DNA from: 66-474 sp035688305
GTDB lineage: Bacteria > Pseudomonadota > Gammaproteobacteria > Xanthomonadales > Rhodanobacteraceae
Reading direction: 5' to 3'
Assembly (NCBI GenBank): GCA_035688305.1
Contig: DASSNC010000013.1
Coordinates: forward strand, 1-64,000
DNA length: 64,000 nt
Under the pieces are notes generated by a model. The model ran no database searches. It saw nothing but the letters and a program-made list of their open reading frames with translations, and was not told the DNA's origin. This document shows positions 33,421 through 42,464 of the stretch, one piece after another (the first letter of the stretch is position 1; every line of letters begins with the position of its first letter). Both the position numbers and the translations under genes were made by a program.

Positions 33421-34122
33421 ATGAGTCGTTTGCGCGCCTTCGTGCCCTTGCTGATCCTCGTCGCGATCGGCATCGCGGTGGGCGCGAGCGGCGTGCTGCA
33501 AAACCTCACTCCCAGCCACATCCTGGTCGAGCAAGCCAGTTGGGCGCGCAGCATCGCGGAACACCCGTGGCTTGCCTACGGCATCTTCGTCCTGGTGCTC
33601 ACGTTGTCGGTCGCGACCGCAATGCCGGGGCCGCTTTTCATCATCATCGCCGGCGGCATGTTGTTCGGGATGGGCAAGGCAATCGGCTTGTCGCTGGCCG
33701 GCGAAATCCTGGGTTCGTTGCTGTTGTTCTACGCGGCGCGCCACGCCTTCGGCGGCGGCAAGCGCCCCCCGCCCAAATTCGTCGAAAGCGTGCGCCAGGG
33801 CTACCAGCGCAACCCCGTTTCCTACACGTTTTTCCTGCGTTTCGTGCCGTTGTTTCCGTTCGGTGGCGTGACCGTGGCCCTGGCGTGGCTGCGCTGCCCG
33901 GTGTGGTTGTTCACGCTCGCCACCGCGCTCGGTGGACTGGTGATGCTGGTGTTCGAGACCGCGATCGGTGCGGGCGTCGGCCAATCGATCGCCGCCGGCA
34001 AGGGCGTGACGCCGCACCTCATCCTCGAACCGCACATCTGGTTGCCGCTGCTTGGCCTGGCGCTGCTGGCCCTGGTTCCGGTGCTGCTGCAGAAGCTCCG
34101 TTCAACCGCATCCGCCGACTGA
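33421..34122 (+). CDS. TVP38/VTT-domain membrane protein
   Basis: A 233-aa integral membrane protein with the VTT (DedA-related) core: ATAMPGPLFIIIAGGMLFG, LLLFYAARHAFGG, then FFLRFVPLFPFGGVT. Proteins of this class act in membrane-lipid or proton homeostasis; no substrate is inferred. I start at the ATG at 33421; a TTG six codons upstream is in frame but less likely. A TATGCT element lies about 35 bases before the ATG. A POT transporter follows. Confidence 0.88.
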   Translation: MSRLRAFVPLLILVAIGIAVGASGVLQNLTPSHILVEQASWARSIAEHPWLAYGIFVLVLTLSVATAMPGPLFIIIAGGMLFGMGKAIGLSLAGEILGSLLLFYAARHAFGGGKRPPPKFVESVRQGYQRNPVSYTFFLRFVPLFPFGGVTVALAWLRCPVWLFTLATALGGLVMLVFETAIGAGVGQSIAAGKGVTPHLILEPHIWLPLLGLALLALVPVLLQKLRSTASAD

Positions 34123-34195
34123 GCGCACGCTTCCGCTGCACGCCTCTCCGTGAGGCACTAGGCTTGGCTGCACGCCCCCGTTGTTGCACCCGACG

Positions 34196-35770
34196 ATGAC
34201 GATGACGACGACTGCCGCCACCGCACCCGAATCCCCGCAACCGCACGCGCCGCTGCCGCGGCAAATCCCGTACATCATCGCCACCGAGGGTTGCGAGCGC
34301 TTCAGTTTCTACGGCATGCGCAACATCCTGACGCCATTCCTGGTGTCGACGTTGCTGTTGTACCTGCCACTCGGCGAACGCGGACTCGCGGCCAAGGATG
34401 TCTTCCACACCTTCGTGATCGGGGTGTATTTCTTCCCGCTGCTGGGCGGCTGGATCGCCGACCGCTTCTGGGGCAAGTACCACACGGTCCTGTGGCTGTC
34501 GGTCGTGTACGTGGCCGGCCACGCGTGCCTGGCCTTGTTCGACGACAACCGCACCGGGTTCTACACGGGCCTGTTCCTGATCGCGCTCGGCTCGGGCGGC
34601 ATCAAGCCGCTGGTCTCGGCCTTCGTCGGCGACCAATTCGACTCGACCAACAAGCACCGCGCGAAGCTGGTGTACGACGCCTTCTACTGGATCATCAACT
34701 TCGGCTCGTTCTTCGCCTCGTTGCTGATGCCGATCTTCCTGCGTGACTTCGGCCCCGCCATCGCCTTCGGGATTCCCGGTGCGTTGATGGCAATCGCGTT
34801 GTGGGTGTTCTGGCTGGGGCGCAAGCGCTACGTGCGCTTGCCGCCGACGCCCAGCAATCCGCACTCGCTGTTGCGGGTCGCGCGCACGGCATTGCTGGCG
34901 CGCGCAACGGGGCAATCCCGGCCGGGACTGTGGATCGCCGGCTTCGGCGCCGTGCTCGCATTGGCGTCGCTGGTGGCGATTCCTCAGCTCGGCTTCGTGA
35001 TCGGCGCCTGCCTTGCGCTCGGCGCCGTGCTGGTTTTCGGCGGCATCGGCACCGCACTGCAACTTGAACGCGCCCGCGGCGTGCACCCCGACGAGGCGAT
35101 CGGAGGCGTACGCGGCGTGTTACGGGTGCTGGTGGTGTTCGCGCTGGTCACGCCGTTCTGGTCGTTGTTCGACCAGAAGGCCTCGACCTGGGTGTTGCAG
35201 GGCGCCGAGATGACCAAGCCTGCGTGGTTCCATGAAGCGCAGATGCAGGCGCTGAACCCGCTGCTGGTGCTGATCCTGATTCCGTTCAACAACGCCGTGC
35301 TGTTTCCACTGATGCGCCGGCTTGGCATCGAACCCACCGCCTTGCGCCGGATGGGCACCGGCATCGCGCTGGCGGCGCTGGCGTGGGTCGCGGCCGGCGC
35401 GTTGCAGCTGGCGCTCGACGGCGGCGATGCCGTATCGATTGCGTGGCAGATCCTGCCCTACGCGCTGCTGACGCTCGGCGAAGTGCTGGTATCTGCGACC
35501 GGCCTCGAGTTCGCCTACAGCCAGGCGCCGCCTTCGATGAAGGGCGCGATCATGAGTTTCTGGATGCTGGCCGTCACCTTCGGCAACCTGTGGGTACTGG
35601 TCGCCGATGCCGGCGTGCGCAACAACGCGGTCACGGGCTGGATCGCCGCGAGTGGCTTCAGCGAGAACGCCTTCCTGATGTTCTTCTTCGCCGCTTTCGC
35701 GGCAGTGGCCGCGCTGGCATTTGCACTGTATGCGCGCCGCTATCCGATGCAGGATTACTACCGCGCGTGA
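34196..35770 (+). CDS. POT-family peptide transporter
   Basis: A proton-coupled oligopeptide transporter of 524 aa. The family motif TEGCERFSFYGMR lies near residue 30, helices follow the 14-segment POT layout, and the conserved GSGGIKP and EFAYSQAPPSMKG signatures are present. It probably imports di- and tripeptides; the exact range is unknown. I start at the ATG at 34196 rather than a TTG five codons upstream. The stop (35768-35770) directly abuts the 40-bp tRNA-derived repeat at 35771, so the transporter gene now ends at the boundary of a small island. Confidence 0.9.
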   Translation: MTMTTTAATAPESPQPHAPLPRQIPYIIATEGCERFSFYGMRNILTPFLVSTLLLYLPLGERGLAAKDVFHTFVIGVYFFPLLGGWIADRFWGKYHTVLWLSVVYVAGHACLALFDDNRTGFYTGLFLIALGSGGIKPLVSAFVGDQFDSTNKHRAKLVYDAFYWIINFGSFFASLLMPIFLRDFGPAIAFGIPGALMAIALWVFWLGRKRYVRLPPTPSNPHSLLRVARTALLARATGQSRPGLWIAGFGAVLALASLVAIPQLGFVIGACLALGAVLVFGGIGTALQLERARGVHPDEAIGGVRGVLRVLVVFALVTPFWSLFDQKASTWVLQGAEMTKPAWFHEAQMQALNPLLVLILIPFNNAVLFPLMRRLGIEPTALRRMGTGIALAALAWVAAGALQLALDGGDAVSIAWQILPYALLTLGEVLVSATGLEFAYSQAPPSMKGAIMSFWMLAVTFGNLWVLVADAGVRNNAVTGWIAASGFSENAFLMFFFAAFAAVAALAFALYARRYPMQDYYRA

Positions 35771-35810
35771 TTGGTGGGCCGTGATGGGATCGAACCATCG
35801 ACCAATGGAT
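35771..35810. repeat. attR-like copy of the tRNA-Lys 3' half
   Basis: A 40-base sequence identical to 36740-36779, the 3' half of tRNA-Lys from just after the anticodon to the CCA. It starts at the base after the POT stop codon. It is not a functional tRNA, because the 5' half is absent. The direct repeat is the mark expected when an element integrates at the 3' end of a tRNA gene. Confidence 0.85.
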
Positions 35811-35953
35811 CAAACGATTGCCGCCGAATCAATAACTTGTTGACGGGCAAGTAAATCCATTACTGGCGCACGTTAGCCGTTATTTCCTTGGTTTCAGTGG
35901 CTCGTGCTGGGTGAGCGCATCCACCGACAACTGACAGGTGTGTCGTTTCGGCG

Positions 35954-36246
35954 TCACTGTTTCGGGAGCGAATTGGGCCACTGCAGCGCCCCATGCAAGA
36001 CCCGCAGGACGCGCACCGTGTCGCTCTGGATGCGGTACGCCGCGATGTACGGCGTACGCTCGATGACCAGCTCGCGTGTACCTTCAACGCGGCCAGGCCG
36101 ACCACTCACTGGAAACTGCAGCAGACCTTCCACACGAGCGTGATGCGTTCGTCGATATCGATCGCGGCTTGTGGGTTGTCCTGCCCGATGTACTCGAAGA
36201 TCGCTTCGCGGTCCTCAATCGCCGACAGCGACCATTCGAGTCTCAC
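35954..36246 (-). pseudogene. RelE/ParE-family toxin, frameshifted
   Basis: The start is a GTG (36246) overlapping the antitoxin TGA by four bases (GTGA). The first frame gives MRLEWSLSAIEDREAIFEYI and then DERITLV before it goes off track and stops. The rest of the expected ParE-like domain (VEGLLQFPVSGRPGRVEGTR, then LVIERTPYIAAYRI and VRVLRVLHGALQWP) continues in another frame and stops at 35954-35956. One base missing near 36131-36138 explains it. As it stands the toxin would lack its conserved C-terminal half and be inactive. A sequencing error is the alternative. Confidence 0.8.
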
Positions 36247-36551
36247 GCGTGCCCTTTGTGGATGCGACGTTTGGTCGCTGCTCGACGTTTGGCAAAGCGC
36301 GCCTCCACGTCGGGGTGTGGGACCGCAGGCCGGGTGTCGGCCAACGCCTCGCGCACCTTGTCCCCAAACCAGGCGTCATGCACGGCGGGATCGACCGCAA
36401 ACCCCGGCGGCAACTCGCCCTCGTTGGCGACCCGCGTCAGCAGCATGCGCACCGCATCGGAGACCGTCAGGCCCATATTGCCGAGCACGGCGGCAGCGCG
36501 GTCTTTCAAGTCGGCATCGATGCGTGTCTGGATCAGTGCATTGGCAGGCAT
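36243..36551 (-). CDS. RelB/DinJ-type antitoxin
   Basis: A 102-aa protein. The N-terminus is the ribbon-helix-helix DNA-binding part (NALIQTRIDADLKDRAAAVL, then GLTVSDAVRMLL), and the C-terminal half is the toxin-binding, more basic region. It is apparently intact. The ATG at 36551 has GGAG about 9 bases upstream, and a TACAAT box lies at 36583-36588. The antitoxin would repress the pair and neutralise the toxin, which is frameshifted here. The module lies inside the tRNA-Lys-bounded island. Confidence 0.88.
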   Translation of the reverse strand: MPANALIQTRIDADLKDRAAAVLGNMGLTVSDAVRMLLTRVANEGELPPGFAVDPAVHDAWFGDKVREALADTRPAVPHPDVEARFAKRRAATKRRIHKGHA

Positions 36552-36582
36552 GGTTCGTCTCCGATTCGTTCGTGGCCGTTCC

Positions 36583-36588
36583 ATTGTA
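36583..36588 (-). promoter_or_regulatory. Putative -10 box of the antitoxin-toxin operon
   Basis: TACAAT on the minus strand, 31 bases before the antitoxin ATG. No convincing -35 is present. A TGCATTTGCA motif next to it could be part of an antitoxin operator, but that is a guess. Confidence 0.35.
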
Positions 36589-36700
36589 CTGCATTTGCAT
36601 GACACAACCCGAGGAGCCGGCCAAGACCGGAAAAATTCCGAAGGAGCACCCGCTTCCCGTACGGCACTTTTTCGCGTAATCACACGCCGGAGCACAGCCA

Positions 36701-36732
36701 AAGAAAAACCCGCACGGCGTACACCATGCGGG
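36701..36732 (-). terminator. Intrinsic terminator of tRNA-Lys
   Basis: On the minus strand the tRNA is followed after 8 bases by CCCGCATGG, a TGTACG loop, CCGTGCGGG and then TTTTTCTTT. This is a strong stem with a T-run. It lies inside the island, between the two 40-bp repeats, so the element supplied (or preserved) the tRNA's terminator. Confidence 0.85.
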
Positions 36733-36739
36733 CCCCGTG

Positions 36740-36779
36740 TTGGTGGGCCGTGATGGGATCGAACCATCGACCAATGGAT
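36740..36779. repeat. attL-like repeat, 3' half of the intact tRNA-Lys
   Basis: Identical over 40 bases to 35771-35810, 969 bp away. The repeat covers the tRNA from the anticodon-stem 3' side to CCA plus one base. The identity breaks at both edges (T against C at 36780/35811, G against A at 36739/35770), which fits a site-specific recombination core rather than a larger duplication. Confidence 0.85.
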
Positions 36780-36816
36780 TAAAAGTCCACTGCTCTACCG
36801 CTGAGCTAACGGCCCC
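36741..36816 (-). tRNA. tRNA-Lys (anticodon TTT)
   Basis: A 76-base tRNA with an encoded CCA. The acceptor stem starts GGGGCCG and pairs with CGGCCCA. The anticodon loop CTTTTAA carries TTT, and the T-loop reads GGTTCGATCCC. The downstream terminator is at 36701-36732. Its 3' half is the attachment-like site of the small island towards 35771. Confidence 0.97.
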
Positions 36817-36946
36817 GCTTCAATCAATACCGCATCGCGCGCAGCGCGCTTGCGATCAACATTCCCCTCTCGTGCCACCGGAAGCCACGCCACGCAGGGC
36901 GCGATCACGCCGGCAACGCGCATCGCAAGCCGCGCATTCTAACGTG

Positions 36947-37654
36947 TCACGCGCCTGGAACGTAATGAGTCGGATCGCCAACGCCCGCATCGGCGAAACC
37001 CCGCGCACGCAGGACGCAGGCGTCACAGTGCCCGCAGGCACGCCCGTCGGCATCGGCACGGTAGCAGGAAACGGTTGCCGAGAAGTCCACGCCGAGCCGG
37101 ACACCTGCGCGCACGATGTCGGCCTTGCGCATGTGGATCAGCGGCGCTTGCACGCGCAGCCCCTTGCCCTCGACACCGGCCTTGGTGGCGAGATTGGCGA
37201 GGGTTTCGAATGCCGCGATGAACGCGGGGCGGCAGTCGGGATAGCCGGAATAATCGACGGCATTGACCCCACAGAACAAATTCCGCGCATCCAGGGTCTC
37301 GGCCCAGCCGAGCGCAATGGCCAGCATGATGGTGTTGCGCGCGGGTACGTAGGTGACGGGAATGTCAGACTCACCGTGCGTGTCGACATACTCGGGCACG
37401 GCGATGTCGGCGGTCAAGGCGGAGCCGCCGATGCTGCGCAGGTCCACCCGTACGGTCTTGTGCTCGATCGCGCCCACCATCTTCGCGACGCGCCCGGCGG
37501 CCGCAAGTTCGGATGCATGCCGTTGGCCGTAATCCACCGACAACGCATGGCAAGTAAAGCCTTGCTCGCGCGCAATCGCGAGCGTCACCGCGGAATCCAT
37601 TCCGCCGGAAACGAGCACGACCGCGTGCCGTACATCAGGACCATGGGGCGTCAT
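36947..37654 (-). CDS. queC: 7-cyano-7-deazaguanine synthase QueC
   Basis: QueC makes preQ0, the precursor of queuosine in tRNA. The 235-aa ATP-dependent enzyme has the PP-loop SGGMDS at about 16-21, the NTIMLAIALGWAE segment, and the C-terminal zinc cysteines (SCYRADADGRACGHCDAC). The length is normal. It follows cpoB by 7 bases and ends the Tol-Pal-linked operon, an arrangement common in gammaproteobacteria. The tRNA-Lys gene lies downstream on the same strand. Confidence 0.96.
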   Translation of the reverse strand: MTPHGPDVRHAVVLVSGGMDSAVTLAIAREQGFTCHALSVDYGQRHASELAAAGRVAKMVGAIEHKTVRVDLRSIGGSALTADIAVPEYVDTHGESDIPVTYVPARNTIMLAIALGWAETLDARNLFCGVNAVDYSGYPDCRPAFIAAFETLANLATKAGVEGKGLRVQAPLIHMRKADIVRAGVRLGVDFSATVSCYRADADGRACGHCDACVLRARGFADAGVGDPTHYVPGA

Positions 37655-37661
37655 CGGCGCC

Positions 37662-38459
37662 TCACTGCGCGCTGTTGGCTACCGGGAGATCCCGCAGTTT
37701 CGCACGCGCGCGCTGTTCCAGCGAGGTGCCCGGATACGACTTGATGACGGCCTGCAGGGTCACGCGTGCCGCGCCGTATTCCTTCAAACCGATCTGGCAT
37801 TCGGCGATGCGCAGCTCAGCCTCTGGCGCCTTGTCACTTTGCGGGTACTTCTGCAACAACGTCTGGAACGCGGCCAGTGCGACCTTGTAGTTCTGGGTAA
37901 CCGAATACGAGCCACCGAGCCAGTAATACGCATTGGGAACCAGTGGACTCTGCGGATACTTGTCGATGAAGGCGCGAAACGCGCGCGCGGATTCGACGTA
38001 GTTGTCCGCCCGCAACGCCTTGAATGCGGCCGCATAGTCGTTTTGCGCGGCCGCGGTTTCGGCTGCCGTCATCGGGACCGCTGCGGGTGCCGAGGCGGGT
38101 GCTGCGGAGTCGGCGGTTGCCGGTGACTGCGCCGTGGCCGAACTGGCGGGCGCCGCGTGCTCCAGCTTCGCGAGCCGCGCTGCGAGTGCATCAGCGCGAT
38201 CCTTGTCCGCCTGCTGGACTTGTTGCAGTTGGTGCTGCAGGACTTCGATCTGGCCCTGCATTTGTTGCAATTGCGATTGCAGCGACTGGATCCGGTTGAA
38301 CAGCACGAGGCTGTTTGACGGCGGCGCAGGCGCCGCATCCTGTGCGCGTGCCAGGCCCGGAGCGAGACCGACAACGATCATGGCCGCCGAAGCGGCCATG
38401 ATCATCGCGACCTTGCGTGGCAGGCGTCGCCCGCGCGAAGTCACCGTCACACCTGTCAC
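37662..38459 (-). CDS. cpoB: Cell division coordinator CpoB (YbgF)
   Basis: CpoB is a periplasmic protein that links Tol-Pal function and PBP1B-driven wall synthesis. The 265-aa protein has a signal peptide (VAMIMAASAAMIVVGLAPGLARA), then a coiled-coil trimerisation region (RIQSLQSQLQQMQGQIEVLQ), a low-complexity linker and three C-terminal TPR repeats (AAFKALRADNYVESARAF, WLGGSYSVTQNYKVAL, AECQIGLKEYGAA). I start at the GTG (38459) that overlaps the pal TGA as GTGA; an ATG at 38405 is possible. Confidence 0.92.
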   Translation of the reverse strand: MTGVTVTSRGRRLPRKVAMIMAASAAMIVVGLAPGLARAQDAAPAPPSNSLVLFNRIQSLQSQLQQMQGQIEVLQHQLQQVQQADKDRADALAARLAKLEHAAPASSATAQSPATADSAAPASAPAAVPMTAAETAAAQNDYAAAFKALRADNYVESARAFRAFIDKYPQSPLVPNAYYWLGGSYSVTQNYKVALAAFQTLLQKYPQSDKAPEAELRIAECQIGLKEYGAARVTLQAVIKSYPGTSLEQRARAKLRDLPVANSAQ

Positions 38460-38959
38460 TCGACGGTGTACGAGATGTTGACGCGGCGGTTCTGGTGCCA
38501 GCAACCCTCGTTGTGCTCGCGGCAAACCGGGCGCTCTTCACCGTAGCTGACCACCTTGATCTGGTCGGCCGAGGCACCGGCGGCTTCCAGCGCGCTGGCG
38601 ACGGCATTGCCGCGGCGCTCGCCGAGGCCGAGGTTGTACTCGCGGGTACCACGCTCGTCGGTGTTGCCTTCCAGCGTCATGCGGGCCATCGGACGGTCAC
38701 GCAGGTACTTGGCGTGGCAGGCGATGATCGCATCGAAACCCGGCTTGATTTCGCTCTTGTCGAAATCGAAGTAGATCACGCGGGTACGCAGGCACTCGTT
38801 GGTCTGCAGGTCGGCGGGCGTGAAAACACCGCTGGTCTGCACGACCGCAGGAGCCGGCGCCGGCTCGACGGGGGCTGGCTTGACTTCCTGCTTCTTGGCG
38901 CAGGCAGCGGCGGCCAGGCAAAACAGTGCAACTATGGAGACGCGAACAGTTGCGTTCAT
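38456..38959 (-). CDS. pal: Peptidoglycan-associated lipoprotein Pal
   Basis: Pal is the outer-membrane lipoprotein that binds peptidoglycan and TolB. The 167-aa protein has the lipobox LAAAAC, a proline/alanine spacer, and the OmpA-like domain (VIYFDFDKSEI, LEGNTDERGTREYNLGLGERR, then NRRVNISY). The ATG at 38959 follows GAAGGAACG. It overlaps cpoB by four bases. Identification is secure. Confidence 0.97.
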   Translation of the reverse strand: MNATVRVSIVALFCLAAAACAKKQEVKPAPVEPAPAPAVVQTSGVFTPADLQTNECLRTRVIYFDFDKSEIKPGFDAIIACHAKYLRDRPMARMTLEGNTDERGTREYNLGLGERRGNAVASALEAAGASADQIKVVSYGEERPVCREHNEGCWHQNRRVNISYTVE

Positions 38960-39036
38960 GGCGAAACGTTCCTTCTTTTGTGCGTGAGGGTGGGTGTGCA
39001 ACGGTTTATTCAATCAGGCTGATGGTCAATGCGGCG

Positions 39037-40350
39037 TCAAGGGCTCCGGTACGGCCCCCAGGCGGGTTCGCGGACATCGCCATCGCTCAGCACCAGCCGT
39101 TGGCGCACCCGCCCGTCTGCCGACGCTGCGTACAGGACGCCGCGAGGGCCTTCAGTGGCTGCGTAAAGGAGCATGCTGGCGTTGGGTGCCCAGCTTGGAG
39201 ATTCGTCGAGATTCCCTGGGGAAACGAAGTGCTCCTGACCGCCGAGAGCGCGGTTCATCACTGCAATACGATACACGTTTCCATTGCCCTGCACCATTGC
39301 CAGTTGCTTGCCGTCGAAGCTGACCGATACGTCGGCGTTGTACTGGCCCTGGAAAGTCAGGCGTTGCGGCGCGCCGCCTGTGGCTGGAATTTCATACAGT
39401 TGCGGCTTGCCGGAGCGGTCCGAGGTGAAAACGACACTCTGGCCGTCCGGCATCCATGAGGGCTCGGTGTCGATCGCCAGATTGTGGGTCAGCCGGGTGA
39501 GTGCGCCCGTTCCCAGATCGAGCACATAGATCTCGGGGTTGCCCTGGAACGACAGGCTCACCGCGAGTTTCTTGCCGTCCGGCGAGAAACGCGGCGCACC
39601 GTTGATGCCGGGCCGGTTGGACACCAGCCGGCGCGCACCGGTCGCGACGTTCTGGATGTAGATCGCCGAGTTGCCGCTCTCGAAGGAAACGTAGGCGATT
39701 TCGCTGCCATCCGGCGACCAGGTGGGCGACAACATCGCTTCATGCGAGCGCACCACGGTCTGCGGGTTGTAACCGTCCGAATCGGCGATCACCAGCGAAT
39801 ACTGGGCCTTGTCGCCGAGGCCCACCATGGTGATGTAGGCGATGCGGGTATCGAACGCACCGCGCGTGCCGGTGATCTTCTGGTAGATCTGGTCGGCGAT
39901 CTGGTGCGCGACGCGTCGCAGGTCGCTGCCTTGCTTGGAAACCGGCGCCGACAGGAGTTTTTGCTGTTTGTTGACGTCCCACAATTCGAAGTTGGCGGTG
40001 AGTACACCGTTGGCGTAGGACGTGCGTCCGACCACGATGTAGTCCTGTTTCAACTGCTTCCAGGTCGCGAACTTGATGTCGGCGCCGGCAGTGGGCGACT
40101 GCACGATTTCACCGGCCGGCAGGGTACGAAACACGCCGCTGCGATCCAGATCCATGCTGATGATCGCGGCGACGTTGATCGGCGACGGCGGACCGGACCC
40201 GTCCTGCCCGAACGGCACCACCGTGACCGGTATGGCCGACGGCACGCCGTCGACGATCTGCAGGGTCAGGCTCTGCGCCCCTGCCTGCGCCGCGAACAGG
40301 GCGGCGCACGCCGTAAGGAGAAGTCCCAACAGGAGTTTCGGCATTCGCAT
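39037..40350 (-). CDS. tolB: Tol-Pal beta-propeller protein TolB
   Basis: TolB is the periplasmic beta-propeller that shuttles between Pal and TolA. The 437-aa form has a signal peptide (MRMPKLLLGLLLTACAALFA), the N-terminal TolB domain, and repeated WD-like blades (LSPTWSPDGSEIAYVSFE, APRFSPDGKKLAVS, PSWMPDGQSVVFTSD). The start could also be the ATG at 40368, which overlaps the tolA stop as ATGA; I prefer 40350 because AAAGG lies 10 bases upstream. The pal gene follows. Confidence 0.95.
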   Translation of the reverse strand: MRMPKLLLGLLLTACAALFAAQAGAQSLTLQIVDGVPSAIPVTVVPFGQDGSGPPSPINVAAIISMDLDRSGVFRTLPAGEIVQSPTAGADIKFATWKQLKQDYIVVGRTSYANGVLTANFELWDVNKQQKLLSAPVSKQGSDLRRVAHQIADQIYQKITGTRGAFDTRIAYITMVGLGDKAQYSLVIADSDGYNPQTVVRSHEAMLSPTWSPDGSEIAYVSFESGNSAIYIQNVATGARRLVSNRPGINGAPRFSPDGKKLAVSLSFQGNPEIYVLDLGTGALTRLTHNLAIDTEPSWMPDGQSVVFTSDRSGKPQLYEIPATGGAPQRLTFQGQYNADVSVSFDGKQLAMVQGNGNVYRIAVMNRALGGQEHFVSPGNLDESPSWAPNASMLLYAATEGPRGVLYAASADGRVRQRLVLSDGDVREPAWGPYRSP

Positions 40351-40364
40351 GGTTGGAAAACCTT

Positions 40365-41280
40365 TCATTGTTGCCCGGGAGTGATGAATTTCAGGGTGAG
40401 GTCGGGCACGAATTCTTTTTCGAACCCCTTGTACGGCAGCGGCGCCGCGCGCCGCACGGCCGCTTCGACCGAATCGCGCCCAACCTGGTTCAATGGACAG
40501 CTGTCCAGAACTTTAACGTTCACCACCTGACCACCACGTGTCTGGGTGATTTCCACCGGACAGACCGTTCCGGGTGGAATGTCGAATGGCCGCAACCAGT
40601 TCTGCACGATGGCGTTGGTCAGCGCCGCGGCGTAGGCATCGGTATTCTTGCCGGCCTGCCCGGTCATTGCCTGTTTGGCGGCCGGCACATTCTGGGCGTG
40701 TTGGCTTGCATCGGATTTTTGCAGGTCCGCCAGTTGCGCGGCGCGTTGTTGTTCCAGGTTGACCCGGCGTTGCTGCGCGGCACTCTGTGCCTTGACCTTC
40801 GCCAGCTCTTTCAGGATGCGTTCGGCTTCCTGTTCCTTCGTGAGTTCGGCCATCCGTTGCTTTTGTTGTTCTTCCTGCGCCTGCTTGGCTTGTTCGGCCT
40901 TCTGCTCGGCAATCTGCGCGATTTTCTCCTGGTCCCTCAGTTGCGGCTGCGGAACCGGTGTCGGCAATACGCGCACGTTGGCGGCCGGCGGCGGCGCCGG
41001 TTTGGGTTCGGCCTTTTGCTCATGCCGTGGCGAGGCCTGGCGCTGGTGGCGCGAGGCCGGCGGTGGCGGCGCACCGGCGGGCCCCACGAGGGTCGCCTCG
41101 ATCACGGGTCCCTCGAGCTGCGGCACCATCGGATTGCAGGTGACCGGACGCATCGCCGCGGGCAGGTGCAGCATGTCGGAAAGACGTTCCCAACGCGTGC
41201 AGTTGAGCATCGCCAGCACCAGGAAGCCGACGATCCCGAGGTGCAACAGCGCGGAGAAGACGACCGCGCGTGGTGTGACG

Positions 41281-41294
<14 letters not shown>
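40365..41294 (-). CDS. tolA: Cell envelope integrity protein TolA
   Basis: TolA spans the inner membrane and the periplasm, linking TolQR to TolB-Pal. The 309-aa protein has an N-terminal membrane helix (AVVFSALLHLGIVGFLVLAML) and a long Lys/Gln/Ala-rich helical middle (EKIAQIAEQKAEQAKQAQEE). The C-terminal domain contains the two cysteines (CPVEITQTRGGQVVNVKVLD and DSCPL). It overlaps the tolR stop by 14 bases and the tolB candidate start by four. Confidence 0.94.
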
Positions 41295-41736
<442 letters not shown>

Positions 41737-41747
41737 GTCGATCGCCT

Positions 41748-42464
41748 CTAGCTTGCCCGCACTTCGGAGTGTGCGCGGGCCGGCGGTGGCTCCATCTGCA
41801 TCTGCCGATGCAGCACCGAGGAAAATTCTTCCTGGAAGGTGTCGTAGCGCACGGTGAGGCGTTCGAGCCGGGTGGAGTAGCGGTTGTACGCCCACACAGC
41901 CGGAATGGCGGCGAACAGGCCCATCGCGGTTGCCACCAATGCTTCGGAAATACCCGGCGCAACGGTCGCAATCGTGGCCTGCTTCAAACTGCCCAAGCCC
42001 TGGAACGCCACCATGATGCCCCAGACCGTTCCGAACAACCCGACGTAGGTGCTGATCGAGCCGACGTTGGCGAGGTATTCGAGGTTGCTTTCAAGTTTCT
42101 CGACTTCGCGCGTGCCGGCCACGCGCATCGCGCGCTCGGACGCTTCCAGCACCGCGCGCCGGTCTTCGCCGCCGCGCTGGCGCTGGCGCACGAATTCACG
42201 GAATCCGGATTCGAACACGGCCGCAAGACCGCCCGCGTCGCCTGCCCGCTTGCCGATTTCGCGAAACAGCGCGGCGAGGTCGATGCCCGACCAGAAGCGT
42301 TCCTCGAAGCCGTCGGCGTCACGCGTGGCAGCGTCCAGCATTGCCTTCTTGCGGAAGATGATGACCCACGACGAGAACGAGAACACGACCAGGATCGCGA
42401 GCACGATCTTCACCGGCCAACTGGCGTGCAACACAAGGTCGAAGATGTTGATGGAGCCGTTCAT
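41748..42464 (-). CDS. tolQ: Tol-Pal system protein TolQ
   Basis: TolQ is the ExbB/MotA-type proton channel of the Tol machine. The 238-aa protein has three membrane helices, starting with VLHASWPVKIVLAILVVFSF, and the conserved IGLFGTVWGIM-type signature (here VGLFGTVWGIM) followed by APGISEALVATAMGLFAAIPAV. It begins in an ATGA overlap with the ybgC stop. tolR follows. Confidence 0.96.
   Translation of the reverse strand: MNGSINIFDLVLHASWPVKIVLAILVVFSFSSWVIIFRKKAMLDAATRDADGFEERFWSGIDLAALFREIGKRAGDAGGLAAVFESGFREFVRQRQRGGEDRRAVLEASERAMRVAGTREVEKLESNLEYLANVGSISTYVGLFGTVWGIMVAFQGLGSLKQATIATVAPGISEALVATAMGLFAAIPAVWAYNRYSTRLERLTVRYDTFQEEFSSVLHRQMQMEPPPARAHSEVRAS

Noticed and set aside
35772..35810. 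Second tRNA-Lys gene
   Set aside because: Only the 3' half is present, with no 5' half, D-arm or anticodon. It is treated as an attachment-like repeat.
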